Source: an uncultured Eubacteriales bacterium
GTDB lineage: Bacteria > Bacillota > Clostridia > Monoglobales > Monoglobaceae
Assembly: GCA_900542675.1 (NCBI GenBank)
Contig: UQOT01000033.1
Coordinates: forward strand, 1 to 20,496
Reading direction: 5' to 3'
DNA length: 20,496 nucleotides
Shown here in pieces: positions 1 to 7,054 of this stretch. The notes under the pieces were generated by a model. That model ran no database searches, was not told where the DNA came from, and was given only the letters and a program-made list of their open reading frames with translations. Both the position numbers and the translations under genes were made by a program. How positions within the stretch are numbered: position 1 is the first letter of the stretch; each line of letters begins with the position of its first letter.

Positions 1-758
1 GTACCTAAACTTGTCAGAACAATAAGCGAAAGTAAGTTAAACCAATTCTTTCCGGCAAATACCGACGTCAAATCCTTACCGACTTCAGGTATATCGGCAA
101 GCTGCTTAACTCCGTTTACAAGTCCTCCTACAGCGTCATTGTGCAGTACGAAGTATATTACAAATACTATACCGACTATCATTATAATTCCCTGTATAAA
201 ATCGGTAAGCACCGTCGCCATATACCCGCCGAGCGACAGATACAGCGCGGTTAAAACCGCCATTATAACCATCCACCATATGTACGGCACAGCTGGGAAT
301 ACAGCGCTGAACAGATAACTGAGACCCATATAAACAGACGCCGCGTATGGCGTTAGGAATATAAATATAACTATCGCACAGAAAATCTTCATACCTCCAT
401 CGCCGTATCGCATACCGAAAAATTCCGGCATAGTACGGCTGTTGAGCTTCTGTGTCATAACTCTTGTCTTGTTCGCAAGCACAAGCCACGACAGCAGACA
501 ACCGATAAGCGCATTACCGATACCTATCCATACGGCAGAAATACCAAGATTCCAACCGTTCTTTCCCGCGTAACCTATAAAGATAACAGCGGAGAAAAAC
601 GATGTTCCGTACGCGAACGCCGAAAGCCACGGACCGAGGCCGCGGCCGCCGAGAAGAAATCCGTCAATCGTTTTTGTATGACGAATACTGTAAACTCCCA
701 TAATGACCATAAGCCCTATGTACAAAACAAGTATACCAAGATTAATAAACGTATCCAT
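1..758 (-). CDS. Sodium:solute symporter (SSS family), N-terminal 252 residues, 3' end outside window
   Basis: Reading from the ATG at 756-758 down to base 1 gives 252 uninterrupted residues of a very hydrophobic protein; the gene continues off the left edge. The first helix (about 5-24) is followed by the FLLGGRGLGPWLSAFAYGTS region, then VMTQKLNSRTMPEFFGMRYG (about 100-119) and LSLGGYMATVLTDFIQG (about 174-190). The GG.GLGPW..A, TMPEFF.MRYG and TDFIQG patterns are typical of the SSS family, which couples Na+ entry to uptake of a solute such as proline, pantothenate or a sugar. The substrate cannot be read from this half; it resembles PutP-type members in general only. GGGAGAG lies 6 bases before the ATG. 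It has its own promoter and a palindrome in its leader, so it is probably regulated separately from the upstream peptidase pair. Confidence 0.88.
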   Translation of the reverse strand, partial: MDTFINLGILVLYIGLMVIMGVYSIRHTKTIDGFLLGGRGLGPWLSAFAYGTSFFSAVIFIGYAGKNGWNLGISAVWIGIGNALIGCLLSWLVLANKTRVMTQKLNSRTMPEFFGMRYGDGGMKIFCAIVIFIFLTPYAASVYMGLSYLFSAVFPAVPYIWWMVIMAVLTALYLSLGGYMATVLTDFIQGIIMIVGIVFVIYFVLHNDAVGGLVNGVKQLADIPEVGKDLTSVFAGKNWFNLLSLIVLTSLG

Positions 759-771
759 AAAAACTCTCCCT

Positions 772-787
772 TTTAAAACGTTTTAAA
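772..787. promoter_or_regulatory. 16-bp perfect palindrome, possible operator in the symporter leader
   Basis: TTTAAAACGTTTTAAA is a perfect palindrome centred on a CG step. It lies between the symporter -10 box (798-803) and its GGGAG ribosome binding site (764-770), just downstream of the expected transcription start, where a bound repressor would block transcription. The central AA-CG-TT core is reminiscent of LacI/GalR-family operators, but no such regulator is in the window. AT-rich palindromes also arise by chance, so the function is inference. Confidence 0.4.
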
Positions 788-797
788 TATTAATAAA

Positions 798-826
798 ATT
801 ATACCATTATCCGTCCGTCATTGCAA
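798..826 (-). promoter_or_regulatory. Sigma-A promoter of the symporter gene
   Basis: On the minus strand TTGCAA (821-826) is followed after exactly 17 bases by TATAAT (798-803). The expected start is near 790, about 32 bases before the ATG at 758. Confidence 0.75.
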
Positions 827-856
827 GCACAAATTTGTTGAAATCGACAATATTAA

Positions 857-884
857 AAATCGGAGCATAAATCAGCTCCGATTT
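857..884 (-). terminator. Intrinsic terminator of the M42 peptidase operon, overlapping the stop codon
   Basis: Arms AAATCGGAGC and GCTCCGATTT (10 bp, perfect) enclose an 8-base loop. On the minus strand the hairpin runs into a T-rich stretch (TTTTTAATATT). The TGA of the second M42 gene (872-874) lies inside the loop, so the 5' arm encodes the last residues of that protein. Confidence 0.75.
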
Positions 885-1876
885 AAAAATTTTTCTATTG
901 TGTCCGCTGCGTGATTAATATCACGAATATCTACAATGACCGCCGATGTTCCCATATTTTTTGCCGGGATATCAAGCTCTGCACAAAGTGTGCCTCCGTA
1001 TCCGAAGTTTACGCCCTTTATGTCGCTGTCAACCGATTTAAACACGAATTGGTTTTCTGTTTCTCCGCACGCTTCTTTAAGCGCATTTAAAACCTCCCTG
1101 TCCGCGATTGACTGATTTATAATTTCGGGCGTAACCGCTCCGCCGCCAAGCTTTAAATCACCCTCTGCCGCATCAAGCACGATACAAACATCGGGATTTA
1201 TTCCGGTATACTTCGAGTAATCTATTCTTGAGCCTCTAAGCCCTGATTCACGCTGAGCCGTAAACACACAAATTAAATTTGTACCTGAGGCGTATCCTAA
1301 AGCCTCAATCAGCACCGCACAGCAGGCGCGGCACGCAGCCGCCTTGTTACAAAGCGCATATTTGCCCAAACGTCTGAAATTACTCTTAAACGCCGCGTAA
1401 TCGCCTATCATAACCATTGCTTCCGCCTCAGCCTTATTCTCTGCACCTATGTCAATAAATAAATCGCTGAGCTTAACCGGCTTGTCACGCTCTTCTTTAG
1501 TGGTAAGGTGCACGGCTTTGAGCGAAATAACGCCGTTCGCTCTGTTCTCACCGACCGTGACACGTTCTGATACAACCGTCTGCGGATGAATTTTACCGAC
1601 CGGCTGAAAATCCAGAAAAGCTCCGCCTCCCTCTTTAATTCGGCTTATAATAAATCCGCTCTCATCCATATTAGCCATAAGCATCACTGTTTTTTCGGAT
1701 TTTGTGAGATTTTCGGCTTTTTTCACTGCGATAATGTTACCTATTTTATCAACCTGCACACTGTCGCAAAACGGCTCAATCTCAGAAAGAATTATATCTC
1801 TTACCTCGTCCTCACAGCCCGATACACCGAATGCATCCGAAAGTCTATTTATCAGCTTAACACTTACATCTGCCAT
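872..1876 (-). CDS. M42-family peptidase homologue lacking most active-site residues (probable pseudoenzyme)
   Basis: About 334 residues with the overall plan of M42 (DAPA-type) aminopeptidases, and alignable along its length with the neighbouring canonical gene. The key positions have changed. The metal-binding His of AHMDQVG is Asn (MANMDESG, about residue 69). The metal-bridging Asp of SMDNR is Cys (ALCNKAA). The catalytic base in QEEVGLRG is Arg (QRESGLRG). The last metal His of YMHTN is Gly (NMGTS). Only the second Glu and the Asp of VLDAAEG remain. The reading frame is intact and has its own ribosome binding site, so it looks selected rather than decayed. It is probably a structural or regulatory partner of the active paralogue, because M42 enzymes form large oligomers; this is inference. 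GGAGG at 1887-1891 sits 10 bases before this ATG. A GTG at 1882 is an alternative start, 4 bases from the GGAGG. Confidence 0.8.
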   Translation of the reverse strand: MADVSVKLINRLSDAFGVSGCEDEVRDIILSEIEPFCDSVQVDKIGNIIAVKKAENLTKSEKTVMLMANMDESGFIISRIKEGGGAFLDFQPVGKIHPQTVVSERVTVGENRANGVISLKAVHLTTKEERDKPVKLSDLFIDIGAENKAEAEAMVMIGDYAAFKSNFRRLGKYALCNKAAACRACCAVLIEALGYASGTNLICVFTAQRESGLRGSRIDYSKYTGINPDVCIVLDAAEGDLKLGGGAVTPEIINQSIADREVLNALKEACGETENQFVFKSVDSDIKGVNFGYGGTLCAELDIPAKNMGTSAVIVDIRDINHAADTIEKFLNRS

Positions 1877-1878
1877 AA

Positions 1879-2904
1879 TCACTCAGCCTCCTTTCCGAAG
1901 TATTCGGCTCCGACGCCCATAAGTCTGCCTGCCTTTTCGATATCCGACAGTTCCAAAACCTCAACATTCGTATGCATATACCGAAGCGGTATAGATATCA
2001 AAAGTACCGGAACTCCCGCTTGGATTGTCTGAATTGCCCATGCAGTCGTACCCGACGCACCGCCCGCAGTTTCTATCTCAAAGTCTATATTATTCTTTTC
2101 TGCGAGCTTTATAAGCTGCTTCGCCATACGATAATCTGCATTGGGGCCGCGAAGAACTGCCGCGCCGCATCCCAAATCAAATACTCCCATATCATCCTTT
2201 GAATCAACCGTCGTGCCATGCGTCACATCTACCACTATTGCCATATCCGGCTCAATACCGTAGGTACTTGTATACGCTCCGCGCAGACCGACCTCCTCCT
2301 GAGTTGAGAAAACAACATATATATCAGCATCAGACGGGTTTTGACATAAATACTCAAGTGCGGCAAAAACCGCAGTCATACCGCTTCTGTTGTCCATTGA
2401 CGCACTGCATCTCCGTCCGCCCGCAAGGCGCATATATTCGTTATCAAACACTATTAAATCTCCTGGTGATACGAGTCCGCTTAATTCTTCTTTTGAATAG
2501 CCCGTATAAATTTTGAGCGATTTTATATCTGCGTTCTTTTCTTTAACGTCCGCATCGGCAGGCGAAAGAATTACACCGCTGAGCACCTCATCACCCAAAA
2601 TCTTGACCCTGAGGCACGGCAAAATTCTCGCATCAATTCCGCCGACAGCCGCAAATGAAAGATTTCCGTCATCATCTATTTTTGTTACAATAAAACCGAC
2701 TTGGTCCATATGCGCTTCAAGCATAATTTTCTTTTTCTTATCTCCTCTGCCGCGGATTATACCTATGACATTTCCCATTTTGTCGATTTTCGCTTCGCTG
2801 CAATAGTTTTTAAGCATATCGACAGCTTGCTCGGCTATTCCGTTTTCAGCCCCGCTAACACCCGTTTTAGAGGTGAGAGTTTTAAGCACTTTATCTATAT
2901 CCAT
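1879..2904 (-). CDS. M42-family metalloaminopeptidase (glutamyl aminopeptidase / 'endoglucanase M' type)
   Basis: 341 residues, the usual length for the family, with all expected active-site residues: His65 (EAHMDQVG), Asp171 (SMDNRSG), Glu203-Glu204 (TQEEVGLRG), Asp226 (VVDVTHG) and His311 (RYMHTNVE). M42 proteins are cytosolic two-metal aminopeptidases that form tetrahedral dodecamers and clear short peptides; many were first misannotated as endoglucanases. The ATG at 2904 is preceded by AAAGGAGGAG at good spacing and by a sigma-A promoter. The next gene starts 2 bases after the TGA, so the two are cotranscribed and probably cotranslated. The exact peptide specificity cannot be told from sequence. 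Confidence 0.93.
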   Translation of the reverse strand: MDIDKVLKTLTSKTGVSGAENGIAEQAVDMLKNYCSEAKIDKMGNVIGIIRGRGDKKKKIMLEAHMDQVGFIVTKIDDDGNLSFAAVGGIDARILPCLRVKILGDEVLSGVILSPADADVKEKNADIKSLKIYTGYSKEELSGLVSPGDLIVFDNEYMRLAGGRRCSASMDNRSGMTAVFAALEYLCQNPSDADIYVVFSTQEEVGLRGAYTSTYGIEPDMAIVVDVTHGTTVDSKDDMGVFDLGCGAAVLRGPNADYRMAKQLIKLAEKNNIDFEIETAGGASGTTAWAIQTIQAGVPVLLISIPLRYMHTNVEVLELSDIEKAGRLMGVGAEYFGKEAE

Positions 2905-2929
2905 TATATCGGCTCCTCCTTTTATGATT

Positions 2930-2958
2930 AGTATATCATAAAATAACTCTGTTTACAA
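2930..2958 (-). promoter_or_regulatory. Sigma-A promoter of the M42 operon
   Basis: On the minus strand TTGTAA (2953-2958), a 17-base spacer and TATACT (2930-2935). The predicted leader to the ATG at 2904 is about 20 bases, just long enough for the GGAGG site. Confidence 0.7.
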
Positions 2959-2973
2959 ATAATGATTTAAAAT

Positions 2974-3004
2974 TATAAATATTTTTTTGTACCGCTCATA
3001 TAAT
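2974..3004 (+). promoter_or_regulatory. Possible sigma-E-like promoter of the SpoIIM-like gene
   Basis: TATAAATA (2974-2981) and CATATAAT (2997-3004), 15 bases apart, resemble mother-cell sigma-E elements (ATA-type -35, CATA...T -10). This would suit a SpoIIM relative. A weaker sigma-A reading of the same AT-rich stretch (TTGTAC 2987-2992, 16 bases, TATACA 3009-3014) is equally possible. Confidence 0.3.
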
Positions 3005-3038
3005 TTGATATACAGAATAATACAAAGGAGAGAAATTT

Positions 3039-3713
3039 ATGGCAAAAGTGCTGAGACAAAACGCGTTTAAAAACAGCATTGTATCAATTAAAAGCTCAAT
3101 ATCCCGCCTTATTTCGGAAAACAGGATGATTTTCTGTCTTACGGTTTTGACGCTGCTCGCCGGCATAGCTGCGGGTACGGTTACATACAAGCTGTACGGA
3201 GCGGATAAGGCAAACCCTATATTTACATACATTCAAAACTACTTTACAGGCAGTATGCTGATTGGCGTATCGTCGGGCGAAATATTTAAGTCAGCAGTCA
3301 AAGACGCGCTTAAGCTCACAGCTGTTATGTTTATATCCGGGCTGAGCATATTCCTCTGCCCGCTCGCGTATCTGCGAGTGTTTTTCAAGGGTTTTTCACT
3401 CAGTATGACTGTGACGTTCTTTGTTGCACGCTACGCGGTAAAAGGTGTTATTTTTTCAATACTTTCGGTATTTATTTGTGATATAATCATCGTTCCTGTA
3501 CTTGTTATAATACTAACGGCGCAGACTGCGGCGGCATTTAAAGCATTCAAACAGCGCAAATTCAAAAACCAAAGTGTAGTATCAACAATTATCCGCAGCG
3601 CTGCACTTTCAGGCGCGCTGCTTGCCGCAAATCTTATATCTGCGCCTATTCAGTGCTTTGTCAGCCCGGGAATGATGAAAGGAATATATACTCTGCTCAG
3701 CAGCGGGTTTTGA
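3039..3713 (+). CDS. Stage II sporulation protein M (SpoIIM)-like membrane protein
   Basis: 224 residues with a basic N-terminal tail (1-28), then about five membrane segments near 30-50, 93-112, 115-135, 138-163 and 185-207. The stretch FFKGFSLSMTV...AVKGVIFSILSVF matches the SpoIIM pattern, in which a kGf-l-ft-- motif in one helix is followed by a kG in the next. In sporulating Firmicutes SpoIIM acts with SpoIID and SpoIIP in the peptidoglycan-remodelling complex that drives engulfment. SpoIIM-fold proteins also occur outside sporulation and this gene stands alone, so its role is not certain. AAAGGAGAG ends 7 bases before the ATG. It is divergent from the M42 operon and ends at a strong hairpin. 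Confidence 0.6.
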   Translation: MAKVLRQNAFKNSIVSIKSSISRLISENRMIFCLTVLTLLAGIAAGTVTYKLYGADKANPIFTYIQNYFTGSMLIGVSSGEIFKSAVKDALKLTAVMFISGLSIFLCPLAYLRVFFKGFSLSMTVTFFVARYAVKGVIFSILSVFICDIIIVPVLVIILTAQTAAAFKAFKQRKFKNQSVVSTIIRSAALSGALLAANLISAPIQCFVSPGMMKGIYTLLSSGF

Positions 3714-3738
3714 GTTAAATAATAAGCATAAAATAAGA

Positions 3739-3769
3739 GGCTGTCACATTATTTTTTAATGTGACAGCC
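3739..3769. terminator. Hairpin terminator between convergent genes, probably bidirectional
   Basis: A perfect 13-bp stem (GGCTGTCACATTA / TAATGTGACAGCC) with a five-T loop. It lies 25 bases after the SpoIIM-like stop and 8 bases beyond the stop of the opposing wecB gene. T-rich stretches follow on both strands (CTATACTTTTATTTT on plus, TCTTATTTTA on minus). Confidence 0.8.
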
Positions 3770-3777
3770 CTATACTT

Positions 3778-4905
3778 TTATTTTGCAAATCTTTCGATAA
3801 TCGCTTTGACTATTCTCTCTGACGCGTGACCGTCGCCGTATGGATTTACGGCATGAGCCATTTTGTCATATTCTGACTTATTATTTATAAGCTTATTTGT
3901 CATTTTGTAAATATTCTCTTCATTCACGCCCGCTATCTTTACGGTTCCTGCTTCGACAGCTTCGGGTCGCTCGGTCTCGTTTCTAAGCACAAGAACCGGC
4001 TTGCCGAGTGACGGAGCCTCTTCCTGAAGTCCGCCAGAATCGGTCAAAACCATAAATCCGCGCTTTATGGCGTTGTGAAGCTCATCGGCATTTACCGGGT
4101 CTATAAGCTTAATTCTGTCGTGCCCGCCAAGTATATCAAAAGCAACCTCGCGCACAGCGGGATTTAGATGCACCGGATACACAACCTGAACATCAGGATT
4201 GTCGTTTACTATTCTCAGCACCGCACGGCAAATATTTTTAAGCGGCTCGCCCAAGTTCTCACGTCTGTGCGCCGTCATAACAATAACCTTTTTGCTGTCC
4301 CAGTCAAGAGCTTTAAGTCCCTCGTCACTGAATACATAGTCATCTCTGACTGTGGTTTTAAGAGCGTCAATAACGGTGTTTCCCGTTATGTAAATATTCT
4401 CACTCGGAGTATTCTCACGAAGCAGATTTTCCTCATTGCGCTTTGTCGGTGCAAAGTGCATATCCGCAATTACTCCGGTTATACGCCTGTTAATTTCCTC
4501 GGGGAACGGGAAGTATTTGTCAAAAGTACGAAGTCCCGCTTCCACGTGTCCGAGCATAATCTGATTATAATATGCCGCAAGGCTGCCGACAAATGTTGTG
4601 GAGGTATCACCGTGTACCAGAACAATATCGGGCTTTACCTTTTTCATAATTTCGTCAAGCCCCTCAAGAGCGCGCGTCACAATGCCGACAAGCGTCTGGC
4701 GGTCGTGCATAATATTGAGGTCATAGTCCGGCGTGATGTCAAAAATCTTAAGCACCTGATCAAGCATCTCACGGTGCTGTGCCGTAACGCAGACGATTGA
4801 CTCTATCTTATCACTGTTTTTCTCGAGTTCCTTAACAAGCGGAGCCATTTTAATAGCTTCAGGTCGTGTTCCGAAAATCGTCATAACCTTAATTCTGTTC
4901 GTCAT
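3778..4905 (-). CDS. wecB: UDP-N-acetylglucosamine 2-epimerase (non-hydrolysing)
   Basis: 375 residues. Cytosolic enzyme that interconverts UDP-GlcNAc and UDP-ManNAc, the ManNAc donor for wall teichoic acid linkage units and other surface glycans (MnaA in Gram-positives). Family motifs are all present: FGTRPEAIKMAPL (11-23), VHGDTSTTF (97-105), GHVEAGLRT (119-127), PFPEEINR (133-140), ITGNTVID, TAHRREN (211-217), PVHLNP, and SGGLQEEAPSLGKPVLVLR (290-308). The frame is open 33 bases further upstream, but the ATG at 4905 has GGAGGAGGAAGACT directly before it and the protein then begins with the canonical MTNRIKVMTIFGTRPE. The first 17 bases overlap the end of the upstream tagO-like gene, so the two are coupled; tagO and mnaA products act in the same pathway. 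Last gene of the long operon, ending at the hairpin at 3739-3769. Confidence 0.95.
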   Translation of the reverse strand: MTNRIKVMTIFGTRPEAIKMAPLVKELEKNSDKIESIVCVTAQHREMLDQVLKIFDITPDYDLNIMHDRQTLVGIVTRALEGLDEIMKKVKPDIVLVHGDTSTTFVGSLAAYYNQIMLGHVEAGLRTFDKYFPFPEEINRRITGVIADMHFAPTKRNEENLLRENTPSENIYITGNTVIDALKTTVRDDYVFSDEGLKALDWDSKKVIVMTAHRRENLGEPLKNICRAVLRIVNDNPDVQVVYPVHLNPAVREVAFDILGGHDRIKLIDPVNADELHNAIKRGFMVLTDSGGLQEEAPSLGKPVLVLRNETERPEAVEAGTVKIAGVNEENIYKMTNKLINNKSEYDKMAHAVNPYGDGHASERIVKAIIERFAK

Positions 4906-5998
4906 AGTCTTCCTCCTCCATAAGCTGTTCATCGGCATTATAGTTATTCGGTCCGGGTTCTTTAAGTTCTCCCATAACCTTTATCGATACAAGAATAACA
5001 ACGAGTACCGAGCAAATCAGTATAAGTCCGCGCTGGTAGCCCTTTATCGATATAACAACCGCCGTCATACAAAGAACCGCTGTTAGCGTGTATAAAATAG
5101 CGACAACGCGCCTCTGTGAAAATCCCATATCAAGCAAGCGGTGATGTAAATGACCTCTGTCCGCCTGCATCGGCGAATGACCCGTAAGCACACGCCTTAT
5201 AATCGCAAATGCCGTATCGAAAATCGGCAGACCGAGTATCAGTACCGGCACAGCGAACGAAATAACAGCCGACATTTTAAGCATACCCTGCACGGATATA
5301 CACGATAGTATAAAGCCCAAAAACAGGGCTCCCGTGTCGCCCATAAATATTTTGGCGGGGTTATAATTATATGGCAGAAATCCAAATCCCGCGCCCGCGA
5401 CAGCCGCCGTGATAATCGCAACATTTAAGTTATCGCTTATAACAGTAAGCGCAAGCAGCGCCAAAGATGCAATCGACGACACACCGACCGCAAGACCGTC
5501 AAGACCGTCTATCAAATTGACTGCGTTACAGATACCGACAATCCAGAACACAGTAACAGCACACGACAGCCAGTTGTTTAAAACAATATACGGACCGCCG
5601 AACCAGTGAGAAAACGGATTCGCGAAATGCTCAATCCTAACGCCGCAGTATACAACGACAACCGCAGCAAGTATCTGACACACCATCTTAACCATCGGCT
5701 TCATATCGGTTATATCATCTATAACACCGGTTGTCACGATAATTGCGCAGCCGATTAAAATTCCCATAACCTCTTTGTCAATAGTTGCAAAGCACAAAAC
5801 GCTGACAATAAAGCCGTAGAATATCGCAAGTCCTCCCATAAGCGGAGTCGGCTTTTTATGTACGCGACGCGCATCCTTAGGCACGTCAATCGCGTTTACC
5901 TTATGCGCAAGCGACATTACCATAGGTGTAGCCGAAAACGCGATAAGAAACGCGACGACAAGCGCCAATAACACATAAATATTATTATCAAAAATCAT
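4889..5998 (-). CDS. tagO: Undecaprenyl-phosphate GlcNAc-1-phosphate transferase (glycosyltransferase family 4, TagO/WecA type)
   Basis: 369 residues, polytopic membrane enzyme of the MraY/WecA superfamily. It moves GlcNAc-1-phosphate from UDP-GlcNAc to undecaprenyl phosphate, the committed step for wall teichoic acid or similar wall polymers. Diagnostic motifs: DVPKDARRVHKKPTPLMGG (38-56), the Mg-binding DDITD (94-98), NLIDGLDGLA (161-170), FMGDTGA (218-224), and the carbohydrate-recognition HLHHR (283-287). The acidic tail EEEDYDEQN overlaps the start of wecB. GAGGAGGTCAGCAG precedes the ATG. No other wall polymer genes are nearby, so the final polymer is unknown; MraY is excluded by the HLHHR loop and by the absence of MraY signatures. 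Confidence 0.93.
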   Translation of the reverse strand: MIFDNNIYVLLALVVAFLIAFSATPMVMSLAHKVNAIDVPKDARRVHKKPTPLMGGLAIFYGFIVSVLCFATIDKEVMGILIGCAIIVTTGVIDDITDMKPMVKMVCQILAAVVVVYCGVRIEHFANPFSHWFGGPYIVLNNWLSCAVTVFWIVGICNAVNLIDGLDGLAVGVSSIASLALLALTVISDNLNVAIITAAVAGAGFGFLPYNYNPAKIFMGDTGALFLGFILSCISVQGMLKMSAVISFAVPVLILGLPIFDTAFAIIRRVLTGHSPMQADRGHLHHRLLDMGFSQRRVVAILYTLTAVLCMTAVVISIKGYQRGLILICSVLVVILVSIKVMGELKEPGPNNYNADEQLMEEEDYDEQN

Positions 5999-6037
5999 CT
6001 GCTGACCTCCTCAGTCGCTGTTTTAACCGGCTGATGT

Positions 6038-7054
6038 TTACGGCTGAATAAAGCCGATTTTTCTGTATACCTTTGAAACGGTTTTCATAGCAGTTTTGTT
6101 TGCAATTTCCGCACCGTTTCTATACACCGACACAAGATAATCTTTATCAGCCATAAGCTCGCTGTACTTATCCTGAATTGGACGTATTGTCTCAACAACA
6201 GCCTCCGCAACGGCTGACTTAAAGTCACCGTAGCCCTTGCCTTCAAATTCCGTTTCGATTTCGTCCATAGTCTTGCCGGTGCAGGCTGAGTAAATACTCA
6301 TCAGGTTTACAATTCCGTCCTTGCCCTCGCCGCGCTTAACTTCGCCACCCGAGTCCGTAACAGCTCTTTTAATCTTCCTTGCGATTGTGTCAATCGGGTC
6401 AAGCAAAAGAATATATCCGTTCTCGTTTGTATCGGACTTTGACATCTTCTGCGTAGGATCCTGAAGGCTCATTATACGTGCTCCAACCTCGGGGATATAC
6501 GCCTCGGGAACCTTAAATGTCGGACTGTAAGCGTTGTTAAATCTGTTAGCCAAATCCCTTGTTATCTCAAGATGCTGCGACTGGTCGTTTCCGACAGGAA
6601 CCAAGTCCGCCTGATACAGCAATATATCTGCCGCCATAAGCGACGGATATGTAAAAAGTCCGGCGTTTAAATTATCCGCGTGCTTTTTCGCCTTGTCCTT
6701 GTACTGGGTCATTCTCGACAGCTCGCCCATATATGTGTAGCATGTCATAACCCATCCAAGCATAGCGTGTGCCGGCACGTGTGATTGGAAGAAAATCGGG
6801 CTTTTCTCGGGGTCAAGTCCCGCCGCAATGAACAATGCAAGCAAATCCATAGCGTTCTTTCTGAACTGCTTCGGCTCCTGACGCACGGTTATCGTATGCA
6901 TATCGGCGAGCATAAAAAAGCACTCGTATTCGTCAGTCCTTGAAAGACTCACCCAATTTTTAAGCGCACCGACATAGTTACCAAGCGTCAGCGCGCCCGA
7001 CGGCTGTATACCGCTTAAAATACGCTTTTTTGCCGCAGTATTGTTATCGCTCAT
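6038..7054 (-). CDS. trpS: Tryptophan--tRNA ligase
   Basis: 338 residues, the usual length of the bacterial class Ic enzyme that charges tRNA-Trp. The HIGH-equivalent is PSGALTLGNYVGAL (18-31) and the KMSKS loop is QKMSKSDTNENG (202-213); GNDQSQHLEITRDLANRFN (155-173) is the conserved core helix of bacterial TrpRS. Its ATG shares one base with the stop of the aminotransferase gene upstream (TAATG), so translation is probably coupled. I saw no T-box leader in front of it, in keeping with its position inside an operon. Confidence 0.97.
   Translation of the reverse strand: MSDNNTAAKKRILSGIQPSGALTLGNYVGALKNWVSLSRTDEYECFFMLADMHTITVRQEPKQFRKNAMDLLALFIAAGLDPEKSPIFFQSHVPAHAMLGWVMTCYTYMGELSRMTQYKDKAKKHADNLNAGLFTYPSLMAADILLYQADLVPVGNDQSQHLEITRDLANRFNNAYSPTFKVPEAYIPEVGARIMSLQDPTQKMSKSDTNENGYILLLDPIDTIARKIKRAVTDSGGEVKRGEGKDGIVNLMSIYSACTGKTMDEIETEFEGKGYGDFKSAVAEAVVETIRPIQDKYSELMADKDYLVSVYRNGAEIANKTAMKTVSKVYRKIGFIQP

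Noticed and set aside
136..501. 121-residue minus-strand frame inside the symporter gene
   Set aside because: A different frame gives 252 continuous residues with SSS family motifs from a good ATG and promoter; this one is Cys/Arg/Tyr-rich noise.
1586..2032. Plus-strand frames antisense to the M42 pair
   Set aside because: Shadow frames: the minus-strand products have clear M42 motifs and ribosome binding sites, while these have neither.
4168..4800. 210-residue plus-strand frame inside wecB
   Set aside because: It lies wholly antisense to a well-recognised enzyme, has no ribosome binding site and reads like a random frame.
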